DNA from: Sanderia malayensis | Taxonomy: Eukaryota > Cnidaria > Scyphozoa > Semaeostomeae > Pelagiidae | NCBI GenBank assembly: GCA_013076295.1 | Contig: RQOL01000699.1 | Location: 1,736,001 to 1,800,000, forward strand | DNA length: 64,000 bases | Direction: 5' to 3' | The notes under the pieces: generated by a model | What the model was told of the DNA's origin: nothing | Database searches by the model: none | The model's input: only the letters and a program-made list of their open reading frames with translations | In this document: positions 45,056-55,686 of the stretch, piece after piece | Numbering within the stretch: the stretch's first letter is position 1 | Layout: every line of letters begins with the position of its first letter | Translations under genes and position numbers: made by a program

Positions 45056-48000
45056 CAGGGCCGCATTTAAGTCGGTGGGGGCCCTGGGCCCAAAATTAAT
45101 TTGGGCCCCTTGAAATACATCAAAAAATTTTTTTATGTATTTCACGTATAGAGTACTCAGATTCAGTCATTACAAACAAGTTAATATCAACTAAATAGTT
45201 TGATAGAAAAAACTCAAAAAATGAATAATTTGTAAAAATATACACATTTCGGTGCAATCCCAATAAACTACTCTTGTCCTTTAGTTCATGATGCTGCTAA
45301 TTCTTTTCGTCTTGCCTTCACTGCTGCAAAATTGCAGATGATTTTCTTGGCGTCTAAACCTCTCAGCACATCAAAATTTGCGGCCATTAAGCATAACGCA
45401 GTAACGCGGTCTTGTGACATGGTGGACCTTAGTTGACTCTTGACCCTTTTCAGCATAGAGAAACTTCTTTCACCGGAGGCAACTCCACATGGCAAGGTGA
45501 GTAACAGTCTAAGTGCGGTCATTGCATTTGGGAAAGTGGCAGCTACACCTCCTTTCACAATTTGCTCTAACAGAAACTCCGAAATAGGCTTTTGTCTTTC
45601 ATGGGGCTGTCGCCTCTTCAATTTCTTTCTTTTTTTGTGACATTCGGTGTCGGTATCAAGGAGATTCCTCCTCTTATAGAGGAACGTTTGAAGAGGCTTT
45701 TCAACAAACTTGCGATATTGCCGAATTTCCATTTCCATGTCATCATCAAAATGATTTGGATAGGCTTCTTTCAGGACTTTACAATTAGTAGCAACGTCCA
45801 CATCTTTGCTATCCAGACTAACGAGAAAACCAAATCTGTCATTGATAAGCTCGTATGCTGCTTGCCGCCGGGAGAGCTCAGTTTGGAGACTGTCGATGAT
45901 TGGCAGGTACGTATTAACGTAAAAGGCTCGTTCGCCAGCTAGCTCTACTCCACTTGTTGCACTCTCGTCCGTTGGCTTTTTTCTTTTGATTTTCCTCCTT
46001 CTCTCATCTCTGAATTCCTGATATGTTGCATCGCTGAATGATTTTGCCTTGTCGAGATACTCTTTGAATTTTCCTTCACTTCTGATCTCTGAAATGTATG
46101 ACTTCAAACTGCGATACAAGTCAACAACGCATGAAAGACTCAGATCAATCGTTTGCAAAGACAGATTTGTAGCATTTATTCTCCCAAGTAAGTCATACCA
46201 AAACAAGCACATGAATGCATATTCCAGAGCATTCATTTTGTCAGAAATTGACTCAGCATCATGTCTGGTCTGCATTGTTTGCTCTTCATCGTCAGCTAAC
46301 TCGTCTAAGGATTTTTTAATGGGAACAGAACCTTTCGCAAGTGCCCTGATAGCATCATGCCGAGCAGACCACCTCGTGTCTGATAACTTTTTAACCACCA
46401 GTTGGTGTTTTGCTAAGTTTTCTTTCATAGAGTCCCATCGGTAGGTTGAAGAAGAAAAAAAATTATAAACTTCACTTACAATGGAAAAGAATGAGACTGC
46501 TTCACGACAACACTCAGCAGCAACATTGCCCACAAGATTGAGTGAGTGGCTGGCACAAGGCATGTAAGGTGCACAACTATTTACTTCTTTGATTCTTGCT
46601 TGAACCCCAGTATATTTTCCTGACATGTTGGATGCATTGTCGTATGACTGGCCTCTGCACAGATCAATGTCCAGCGTCAGGGCTTTCAAGGTCTCCAGGA
46701 TGTCTGAGGTCAATGATTCACTTTTGTGTGATTTGATAGGTGTAAAACCAACAAATCTTTCTACGGGTTTTCCATTTTCAATGTACCTCACAACCAAAGT
46801 CAGCTGGTCAACGTGGGAGACATCTGGGGTGGAGTCCACAATAATGGAATAATACTTCGCCTCTTTGATGGACGCTACTATACTTTCACGCAACGCGTTT
46901 CCTAATATGCTTACAATTTCTTCCATAGTTGCGTGAGATAGATATGATGGATATCCCGATCCTTGATTTCCGAAACGGGCAATATGGTCAGCTAGAAAAG
47001 GGTCAAATTTTCCAATGAGCTCCATTATTCCAAGGAAATTACCGTTATCTGAGTTTCCGATAATGTGAGAATCTCCACGTAGAGCCAATCCTCTTTCTCC
47101 CAAGAACTTCACCACCTCGACCACCCTTGACAATACGCTTCCCCAATATGCTTCCTCTTTCTGTATTTGCTGTTGGTGTTGGGTATCAATCAAGCTTTGT
47201 CTTGTTTTCCAACGTCTGCAGGATTGAATGCTCTCAAAGTGGGCTGATGAACGCTCATGCACGTGAATCATCTCTGGGTGTTTCCAGTCATCAAAGCCTT
47301 CGTTGGAAAACATCGAAGAATGGTTAGTACTTTCGAACAACTTGCAATAAAAGCAAAAAACTTTCCCTGTTGATGGAGAATAAAGAAGCCACTCTCTCTT
47401 AATTTTCTCGCCGTCTGGCAGCTTTCTGTGAAGAAGGGATTCACTAAAATATCGAGTTTTTATTCGTGCTCTCTCTTTAAACTCCCTTGCCGACTGAATG
47501 TACGGAGATGTCCACCTTTGGCACTGCGTGGGTCCATTCGAGGCCCAGTAGTGTCGAAGTTCCTCAGTGATCTCTGTCCACTGTGCTGCATCATTAGAAA
47601 AGTGACTGACCAAAAGACTTTCTTCCACATCGCCTTTCCTACTTCTTTCTCTGGACTCCTCGCAAGAAGAATCCGATTCTGAGCCTGAGAGATCTTCTTC
47701 TTTATCTGTGACATAAGCTATTTTTTCATTAGTTGATAACGTTTGGTTTTGTCCCTCGGTTGACAGTTCGCATATATCTTCTTGGATGCCTTCACCATCA
47801 TTTCCTTCAGTCTCTTTGGGTTTTGAATTGAAACCAAGACTTGTTAATTTTGGAACGTTTTTAAGAGATTCAGTTTCACGAATTTTCTTCAACTTTTTCT
47901 TTGCTGCACCGCTAGGGTAAGACCTGTTGCTCATCTTCAAACTTTATTTAAACCATAAGATAAGATCAATGTTTTGGGTAGATTCTTTGGCTTCATGTCA

Positions 48001-48382
48001 TGAAGTCACGTCATGGTCATGGAAGAGCAAATATCGTAGTCAATTACTATTGTCTCAAACATAGATCAGTCATAAACTTGGTGTAAATTTCAAATGTATT
48101 GTCAAGATGATTATTTAACTAACGATCTGCTAACGGAAAGAAGATTAAATGAAAATTATCATAGCATGGCTGATGTCGCCAAACTCAGTTTATGATATCC
48201 AATTTCAAGGAACAATGTATTATTGCGTTGTTTGAAGACATTACTTCTCGATTCAAACACAAGAATAAAATCAATAGCAGTTCATAGGTTTTTCGAAATT
48301 TTGCTCGGGGCCCCCTAAATCTAAGAATCTTCGGGGGCCCCTGGGCCCGGGCCCAGTGGGCCCATGGGTAAATGCGGCTCTG
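45056..48382. mobile_element. Complete hAT-superfamily DNA transposon
   Basis: 3,327-bp element. Its ends are CAGGGCCGCATTTA and, inverted, CAGAGCCGCATTTA, a 14-bp terminal inverted repeat with one mismatch. Both sides carry the same 8 bp TATAGCTG (45048-45055 and 48383-48390), the hAT target duplication. G/C-rich subterminal segments (GGGCCC repeats) lie inside each end. It contains one long intact transposase gene on the minus strand. It sits downstream of the bZIP exon and could lie in an intron of that gene. Confidence 0.93.
45286..47934 (-). CDS. hAT transposase, ZMYM1-like
   Basis: 882-residue transposase with no stop or frameshift, inside the element at 45056-48382. After an acidic leader (to residue ~110) comes a TTF-type zinc finger (residues ~125-225: WLLYSPSTGKVFCFYCKLF, then W..HP...H..S..H), the RNase H-like catalytic core with an inserted alpha-helical region (YYSIIVDSTPDVSHVDQL carrying an Asp, CASHSLNLVGN, LSDTRWSARHDA), and the C-terminal hAT dimerisation domain (residues ~800-870: LPCGVASGERSFSMLKRVKSQLRSTMSQDRV). 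This arrangement is that of ZMYM1/DUF4371-type hAT transposases. Start ATG at 47934. The perfect target duplication and intact frame suggest recent insertion and possible activity. Confidence 0.93.
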   Translation of the reverse strand: MSNRSYPSGAAKKKLKKIRETESLKNVPKLTSLGFNSKPKETEGNDGEGIQEDICELSTEGQNQTLSTNEKIAYVTDKEEDLSGSESDSSCEESRERSRKGDVEESLLVSHFSNDAAQWTEITEELRHYWASNGPTQCQRWTSPYIQSAREFKERARIKTRYFSESLLHRKLPDGEKIKREWLLYSPSTGKVFCFYCKLFESTNHSSMFSNEGFDDWKHPEMIHVHERSSAHFESIQSCRRWKTRQSLIDTQHQQQIQKEEAYWGSVLSRVVEVVKFLGERGLALRGDSHIIGNSDNGNFLGIMELIGKFDPFLADHIARFGNQGSGYPSYLSHATMEEIVSILGNALRESIVASIKEAKYYSIIVDSTPDVSHVDQLTLVVRYIENGKPVERFVGFTPIKSHKSESLTSDILETLKALTLDIDLCRGQSYDNASNMSGKYTGVQARIKEVNSCAPYMPCASHSLNLVGNVAAECCREAVSFFSIVSEVYNFFSSSTYRWDSMKENLAKHQLVVKKLSDTRWSARHDAIRALAKGSVPIKKSLDELADDEEQTMQTRHDAESISDKMNALEYAFMCLFWYDLLGRINATNLSLQTIDLSLSCVVDLYRSLKSYISEIRSEGKFKEYLDKAKSFSDATYQEFRDERRRKIKRKKPTDESATSGVELAGERAFYVNTYLPIIDSLQTELSRRQAAYELINDRFGFLVSLDSKDVDVATNCKVLKEAYPNHFDDDMEMEIRQYRKFVEKPLQTFLYKRRNLLDTDTECHKKRKKLKRRQPHERQKPISEFLLEQIVKGGVAATFPNAMTALRLLLTLPCGVASGERSFSMLKRVKSQLRSTMSQDRVTALCLMAANFDVLRGLDAKKIICNFAAVKARRKELAAS

Positions 48383-48390
48383 TATAGCTG

Positions 48391-49440
48391 TATGTAATTG
48401 CTTGTATGCATGGTTTTATCTACAAACGTCTTTGGGACACTTATGTTGTGCATTTATCTTTTCTGAAGGCTTTTTTGTGTTTTTACGAGTGTGATCAACC
48501 ATTGTATGTATGTATGTAGAAGTAAGCGCTTTGGTTTTTCCGTAATTACAGTGTGCTCAGCACACAAGGTTGAGCCTTGTAGACAAAAAGCAGAAAATCA
48601 AGCTACAAAAGTTATGTTATAAGGCTGTTTCATGCACAAGATGTTATGTCTAATTCCTGAAAAGTGATTTATGCACGAAACAGGATTGTAGAGATGAAAT
48701 TTGTAGTTTTATTTTCAGCTTTTTGTCCATGTATGTATTTATGTATGTACAAAATCTGTATTTTGGTTAACCATAAAAACAGTGTTCAATGCATTGGAGT
48801 TCAAAGCGTGACTGCATTTTTAATCTCGAAATGAGATATTCTTATCTGTAGTAATGGAGCTTAGCTATACTGCAGCTCATTTATGGATGCTCCAGATAGG
48901 TGTAAATATATAAGTACTACATGTATGTATGTGTATGTATGTATGAATGCATATATGTTTGTATGTGTATGTATGTAGGTGTGTATGTATGTATGAATGT
49001 TTGTATGGATGAATGTTTGTATGTTTGTATGTAGTGTGCTATCTTGACTTTCGGAATGGTTGTGCACTGTATATAGTGATTTGATTCTTATAGCTTTGTA
49101 TATAAATCACGATTACGTTGGTATGTTTTGTATTACTAAATGCTATATACACGTGCTTTTGTACATTACGCAGCTTTCTTGTTTTTTTTCTTAACATAAT
49201 TTCTGCCTAATGATATGGTATGGCTAACTAATGATATGGTTTGACTTATTAAATAAACAGAACAAACGTCGTTATAATTGGCCGAGACCAGTGGATTACT
49301 ATAGCCACAAAGGCTGGACATGCAAAAATTCCAGCAATGAATTCAAGTTGGTCTATGGCTAATAAGCCTTAGAATAAGCCTTTTCACGGTTTTTGCTACC
49401 ATTATGAAATAGGTGGGATTTAGGCCAAAATGGTAGCCAC
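48391..49440. other. Gene-free stretch with TATG microsatellites
   Basis: Contains GTATGTATG-type simple repeats at 48505-48520, 48728-48746 and 48921-49034. It may include 3' sequence of the bZIP gene, but no exon can be supported. Confidence 0.45.
48921..49034. repeat. Degenerate (TATG)n microsatellite
   Basis: Alternating GTATGTATG, GTGTATG and GTTTGTATG units across about 115 bp. Simple sequence only. Confidence 0.8.
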
Positions 49441-49450
49441 TGACTGCGAC

Positions 49451-50780
49451 ACTCGCCATTGCCCGCAGCACACCTCCCAAAATTAAAACAAAGGATAACT
49501 TCATGTAGCACCGTACAGTTATGCGCAAAAACCGACTAGTCACATTTCGGGCTCGTTCAGATCCGTGACATATCAGTTTTTGCAGAATAGCCAACGACCG
49601 AAAACGACAACGAAAATAGACAAATGAAAATGCAAATCTTTGTATTTTCCCAAGAACGACAACAACAACCAAATAAAAATACAGGATAAAAAACGCGGGA
49701 ATTTTTTTATCATTTAATTCGCACCGCAACAAAATGTCAGAAAGAAAACTTCAAAATGATGCAGAGTATGCAGAAGGACATCCAGAAATAGAGAACTTGA
49801 AAAACAACGTAATAAAGAAAGTTGAACAATTGCTCTCAGTTGCGCAGTCATCACAAAGTTGCAGAGCGCTTCAAGCATGCATTTTACATGTCAACTCTGC
49901 AATCAGTGTGACACAGGGATTAAGTTCTTTGGACGGTGAACACTCATACTTTGAGAGAAAGCAAAGGTGTGCACCAAATAAAAAGTTTGAAGTACAACGG
50001 CAATTTGAAAAAACAAAAAAAACACACAAAAAAACAGAGCAGACAATTAAAAAACCAACAGCAGAAGAAATTAAAGCTGTTCACACACAAAACATTGAAG
50101 AAACAGACACCAAAAGTGTGTGGATTCTGTTTCAGGGAAGATGATGAAACAACCAATGAAAATGTCAATTGGGTGGAATGTCCACTGTGCGGAAGTTGGG
50201 CCCACTTTCCTTGCGATGACGGAAAAAACATTGACAATTATGTATGCTCAATTGCTCAATCTGTTTCAAAGTTATGAAAAAGGTTGTTTAATAAACACTT
50301 TTTTAGAGACGGAGGAAGTGCAATGTTGATTATATTTTGTTTCCTAAAATCTATTATAATAGGCCTGGCTAGGCCTACCCTAGCCTATTATTTTCAATTT
50401 GAAATAAAAAACAGACTCAACATGATTTGTGGACCAGGGCTAAAGGGCAAACCCACGGCAATGTGAATAAATTTTTTCCCAAAATTATAAAAATCTTGTT
50501 CTACCAAGTCCTGATTAACTCAAACTGTACACCTAATCACACATGCTTACCATACTTCGAGCTCTGATGCGATGGTTCACTTTTGACTAGGCCTATCCAG
50601 AGCTCAAGAGTTTGTTTTGTGTTTGTCCTTCAACGAAAATAGTCGTCGTCGTTTTCTGGCGTTTTCGGTTTGGATGTCGAGGCATTTTTTCGTTTCAAGA
50701 TCCATTGCGCATATCTGTCCAGTCGTACATGAAGTTATCCTTTGTTTTAATTTTGGGAGGTGTGCTGCGGGTAATGGCGA
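49451..50780. mobile_element. Unclassified element bounded by 57-bp inverted repeats
   Basis: 49451-49507 (ACTCGCCATTGCCCGCAGCAC...CAAAGGATAACTTCATGTA) is inverted at 50724-50780 with about one mismatch, and weaker similarity continues inward (CCGAAAACG, GAAAATAG). The interval holds a broken reading frame with a PHD-like zinc motif. No target duplication was found, so the superfamily is open. Confidence 0.55.
49734..50276 (+). pseudogene. Broken PHD-like zinc-finger frame inside an inverted-repeat element
   Basis: An ATG frame from 49734 runs 136 codons as a Lys/Gln-rich, partly helical protein and stops at 50144. In the next frame, about 50110-50276 encodes CGFCFRED..WVECPLCGSWAHFPCD, a Cys/His pattern like the half PHD finger seen in some transposon and DDE-associated proteins. 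The two parts are offset by one base near ACCAAAAGTGTG, so a single-base slip in an A run appears to break the gene. It could instead be an intron too short to see. Function unknown. Confidence 0.5.
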
Positions 50781-50799
50781 GTGACTGCGACGGAAACTT

Positions 50800-52626
50800 C
50801 TCATGCTTTATTATCATTTATTAGGCTACTTATTGGACGAATTACTTGATATTAATTTACCATCATGTGGGAAAATTATTATTCAATTGATATTAGTAAA
50901 GTAAAGAAAGTCAGGAAGTGATTTTACTCTTTGTTTTCATCGATTCTTCGGAGCACCACAATCGGGCCTAGTCAAAAGTTCCCCCAAAATAGCCTTCGGA
51001 CCACCTCGATTCTCCAGTGATTTTCTCTGCAATTCTTCTTAAATTCATTTCGAAAATTCCACATAACGTTGGCATGGAATTCGCCGAGCAGCTCCGTGTT
51101 TTTCGCTTTTCGATGTTCCCATTATTTCCAGAGACGTGCCCAAGTTAAACTAAACTACTGAGATCTCATCTCTAAATGTTGTTTCCAGCGAAAGCCGTTC
51201 TGCCCTCGAGTCAGGATTTACGTCACTATTTGAAATTTGATATACTTTGGTATTAGTCATTGAACCATCCTGGAGCGGCGGACACGTTAAGCAATCCGTT
51301 CTAATTAAAGTTGATTAAGTTGCGATAAGTAAGATCACTGTTCGTCGGACACGCAAAGCAATGGAACTTTATTTGAAATAATTGAAATGCTCCATTCCCC
51401 GACCACAAGGTCCATGGAAGCCGTGAGTTCCAATTTTGATTCCAAGGTTGTTCCAGGTCCATGTTTTCTCTGATGATTTAACTTGAAACCATTCAAATCT
51501 TCAAAGTTGTATCCATTCCCCCATAGCATGGTCCATGGAATCCCCGATCCCGAGTTCCATTCCAAGGTTGTTCTGGGTCCATGTTTTCTCCCATGATTTA
51601 ATTTGAAATGATTCTGATCCTCATATTTCCATCCTTTTCCCCACGGAAGCCCCGAGGTCTGATTCCACCCCAAGGTTGTTCCAGGTCCATTTTTTCCACG
51701 ATGCAAATGTTCGTGCACTTCTGAGCGTGCCAGAAATGTCTCGATTTAAACCGAACAGAGAGAAGCATTGCGATCGAATAGTATAGTATATCATAATTGG
51801 ATCCATTTAATTCGAAATTTCGATTGGAGAATGTACAATATTAAAAATACAACTCAAATTCGTAAAAACATATTTACGACTACAGGAATCCATGCAAGCA
51901 ATACAAAAGCGCATTATGAAAATTTTAGAGGGGCACCAAAGTGAAATGCTTCTGAACACGCATTCGAAAATTCGTGATATAAAAGGGTTTTAAATACAGC
52001 AGATCATGAAAGTTTTCAATCAATTCACTCACATGTGACACGCCAAATCGACGACTTTCGTGTTTTGAATTACAGGTCAGTGAATCCATGTGAAGTGGGA
52101 TTTGCCGTGCTTCTCCGCACGCCCTGCTTCAATACAATACGAAAATAGCTGTTTTTGAGTGTGGCCAGTTAGACTTTCACATGGGAATCTGCAAAAATCG
52201 ATTTAGAATTTTAGTATTGATCGATCAGAGCTGTTTGAAACAAATCAGAGTCAATTTATAGAGAATACGATTGAGATTTTGAAAATATATTGCACGGCTG
52301 GAGAAAGTTGAAAAGCGAGTTGTTGATCACGGAATCTGAGCTAAATAAAACAATACAACTGAGGGAAAAATATAGAAAAAACGTACCCACTCACCAGTGA
52401 AGTTCTTTGGGAAACAGTTGCAAATAGCAAGTGTCAAGTCAAATTCCAGTTGATTGCATGGAAGGGCAGAATAGGTTTCAGACAACTGCCTGTGCTTTGA
52501 ATGGCTTCGTTTCAGTGAAATGACGAAATTGTCGTTTCTGAAATTCGTTCTCTAGATGGTTGCATCCGTTTCCGTCACCGCTCACGTTTTAGTATTATAG
52601 TAGAGATCCGAGACGGCTATCTTTAA
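50800..52626. other. Gene-free stretch with a ~120-bp tandem repeat
   Basis: No gene supported. The only structure is the tandem repeat at 51400-51700. Otherwise unique, AT-rich DNA. Confidence 0.45.
51400..51700. repeat. Three-copy 108-120-bp tandem repeat
   Basis: CAAGGTTGTTCCAGGTCCAT recurs at 51443, 51563 and 51671 with conserved surroundings (TTTAACTTGAAA, CCATTCCCC, CATGGTCCATGGAA). The minus strand stays open through it and would encode a Gly/Asn/Trp-rich repeat peptide, most likely by chance because the period is a multiple of three. Confidence 0.65.
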
Positions 52627-52917
52627 AACACCGAATCCGGAATCTGGAATCTGGAATACGGAATCGGGAATGAGGAAATCTAGAATAGCATACCAGGTGT
52701 GATAAAGAGCAGCATAAAAATGGCTTCCTCTTGGCAAACAATCACAACATGGGCCGGGGAAGAATGCAATTGCAAGTTATGCTTTATATTGTAAATATCT
52801 TTACAGTATGTTAAATGTTTAAACAAGAATAACTATTATTATAGATTCAACATTTCGAATTCCGTATTCCGAAATTCGCATTCGGGATTTCGAATTCCAT
52901 ATTCCGCAATCGGTGTT
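52627..52917. mobile_element. MITE-like element built from GGAAT units
   Basis: AACACCGAATCCGGAATCTGGAAT at the left is matched in inverse at the right (ATTCCATATTCCGCAATCGGTGTT). Both arms are made of degenerate GGAATCTGGAATACGGAAT periodic units. No coding potential. Confidence 0.5.
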
Positions 52918-53009
52918 CTACAGATGGTCGATCTGAGACAATATGTTGAAACATCGAAGACATCGAGGAGGAAGGGACGGTTTCACTGGACCCGAGGAAC
53001 GAAAATGTT

Positions 53010-53767
53010 CCGCTATTCCACTTACATCGAAGGCCAAAACAATAGAAATCCACCCCACTTTTGTTGAAGATCGCTGTCCCACTCACATCGAAGGCCAAAA
53101 CAATAGAAACCCACCCCACTTTTCTTCAAGATAACTGTCCCAGTCACATCGAAGGCCAAAACAATAGAAATCCACCCCACTTTTGTTGAAGATCACTGTC
53201 CCACTCACATCGAAGGCCAAAACAACAGAAACCCACCCCACTTTTCATTTCATTCATTTCATTTATTTCATTTATACATTATTTAACGTTGGATATTACG
53301 TCTACACTAAGTAAGACTAGTACAAGGTACTAATTTAATCCAACTTACAAAGAAACCTACTTTTAATTACCAAAGGCTAAGACTAATTTATACAAATAAA
53401 TACTAATTTAAAAACATAATCTACAGGTGCATTGCTCACCAGTCCAGGATTTTATTTTATTTCTGAAAGCGGCAAGGGTTGGACTCATTTTAATTGTGTC
53501 AGTAAGGGTGTTCCAAAGGAGACCCCCTCTGAATGATATTGATTGACAGGCAAAACGTGTTTTGACCTTTGGAAGCTTACAGAGATCATTTACTCTTAAG
53601 TTATATCTCGTTTCTTTCTTTTCGTGAAATTCCCAAAGATAGGATGGATTAAGATGATGTACTTTTGTTGAAGATCACTGACCCACTCACATCGAAGGCC
53701 AAAACAACAGAAATCCACCCCACTTTTCTTCAAGATCACTGTCCCACTCACATCGAAGGCCAAAACA
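53010..53767. repeat. ~61-bp tandem repeat array, interrupted by a LINE
   Basis: Units of about 61 bp (CCCACTCACATCGAAGGCCAAAACAATAGAAATCCACCCCACTTTT...) are repeated about four times at 53010-53245 and twice more at 53661-53767. The gap is filled by the insertion at 53246-53660. Confidence 0.8.
53246..53660 (-). mobile_element. 5'-truncated non-LTR retrotransposon (LINE) 3' end
   Basis: The minus strand from about 53660 downward encodes a peptide with RYNLR, LPKVKTRFA, GGLLWNTLTDTIKMSP and FRNKIKSW, the usual C-terminal end of LINE ORF2 reverse transcriptase proteins. The 3' end finishes in (AAATG)n-like simple repeats, a common LINE tail. ACTTTT flanks both ends (53240-53245, 53661-53666), consistent with a short target duplication. 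It interrupts the 61-bp array. Confidence 0.7.
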
Positions 53768-55246
53768 CTAGGGAGGTGGCGCGCGAAGCGCGCCAGCCTT
53801 CCTAGTAACAGAAATAGCACGCGTTCAAAGATTCCTTGCCATGCGTCCTGTGTGTGCGTCACTACATTGTGATATCCTGCGTTTTCATTTCTGCGTGGTG
53901 CTCTCTATTATGCCGCACGGTGTCATGTAACAGTTTTATGGGTAGGGCCGGGGAAAATGGCAGGCAAATAAGTGGGAAAGGAAATATTCTCTTACTATTG
54001 AAGCTATACTACTAGCAATAGTTGACACTCTATAATAAACTCTACCAGCACAATATTTACACAAAATATCGCACTTAAGCGGAATAACTTGAAGTATGAA
54101 TTTCATGAAATTGCTACTTCAGAAATATTTTTTACGAATTATTTTGTTAGGGGGGTTACTTTTTTCTGGGCCACCCTGTATTTGAGAGGTGTGCTTTCTC
54201 TTCCATCAATAAATTATATTTGCAGTAATTTGTGATAAATTTATTTCTAAATTTTATACTTTTAGATGAAAGATACAATATAACATTGTTTGTTACTGTT
54301 AAATGAATGAACTACTTATTTGTTGAACTTGAACTCCTATTGCTGTAAAGGATTTTAAAATAAGCTCTTCGAAGCCCTTTCACTAATACCAGATTTCCAG
54401 AATAATGCATCCAATCCAGGTACATGCTAATCAATGCATGCACACCCCGCCATCCTCAAAAAGGGATATGGGGCACTTTAGTTTTTGCTATTGCTAGTTA
54501 CATTCTTTAGAACGTGGACATAGATATTTGATTTCCAACAGGGACTTTTAACGCGTTTGAAGGTATTGGAAGTGTAAAAGCAATATGATTTTAGCTTGCA
54601 CATGAAAGTCATTTGTATGGGTAGACGGTATACATATCATTGGGTACAAATGCAGTCTTTATCCGTACCACCCATGCTATACAATAATGATGGAAAATCA
54701 TTGAATTTTTGAAATATGTCAACCTGCAGCGATTCAAAATCGTTTGAAATTAAACAAAGACAAATACGTTTCTCGCGCACATGTGACGTCACGGACAAAA
54801 GGGGTTTCGCAGTGCTCAAAACAAAATTGTGGATTTATTTAAAATTTGCCACTTGGAGAGCTTTGTTTTTAGACCATTTGGAGAATTATTTCCATATTCG
54901 CGGTCAGCGCATCCCATTAAATATAGGCTGCGTTATTTTTATGCGATTATATATGTGAGCTTCATTTTAGCTTTAGAGTTTTAGCTCTTTCATGCATTAA
55001 GTTCCATGGCAATGACCATTATTTCTTTATTTATTGCCATTTCTTTACATTTCTAAGATTTCCACTGAAAGTCTCAGGGTGATGGGAAGCAAGAAAGATA
55101 AGAAATAATTATACATCTTCGTGAAATCTTAACCTGAAATCGCAATTTCAAGGGGGACTAGGGGAACTGTAGCTCCCCATAATTCTAATAAAAATATTAT
55201 CACGTAGTTTTTTATCACTATCAGTGGCTACATTGTAGATTAGCCG
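53768..55246. other. Gene-free stretch
   Basis: A short hairpin GGCGCGCGAAGCGCGCC lies at about 53779-53796. I see nothing else beyond AT-rich sequence. Confidence 0.4.
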
Positions 55247-55379
55247 TAGACTCATTACATTACGTCCCAGTGCCTCGCTCGCAACTCACTCAACACAAGG
55301 AATAACACAAGCTAACAATTTGAGCCTGGACCGAGCGAGGAAAACGAGTGAGGCACAGGGACGCAATGTAGTGAGTCTA
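55247..55379. mobile_element. Small inverted-repeat element
   Basis: TAGACTCATTACATTACGTCCCAGTGCCTCGCTCG at the left pairs imperfectly with its inverse ending GTGAGTCTA at 55379; arms about 35 bp, 133 bp in all. Confidence 0.55.
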
Positions 55380-55686
55380 GATTAGCCGGCTCAAATTTGT
55401 TGTGAAAATTACGGCCTTGTACCCCCACCACAAACATGTTTAACAGAGAATAGCCATGTCACGTGGAACTGTTAATATTCATTATTGTTATTATTGTTAT
55501 TATTATTATTATCCTTCCAAAAAGGATTCATTACTCGCAGCATTCTGATTGCTGAAAAGAAATTAAAGCAATGATATCCTTCAACATAATATCACTCATA
55601 TTTGGTGAATTTTATTGCTCCAAGCAAAGTTTACATATACTTACAATACCAACTAGAAGTATCTAGCTTTGGAGTTTATCAAGTGG

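Noticed and set aside
45592..47682. Plus-strand open frames across the hAT element
   Set aside because: Shadows of the minus-strand transposase.
53596..53862. Open frame over the satellite and LINE junction
   Set aside because: A composite of repeat units and LINE tail without a start or domain.
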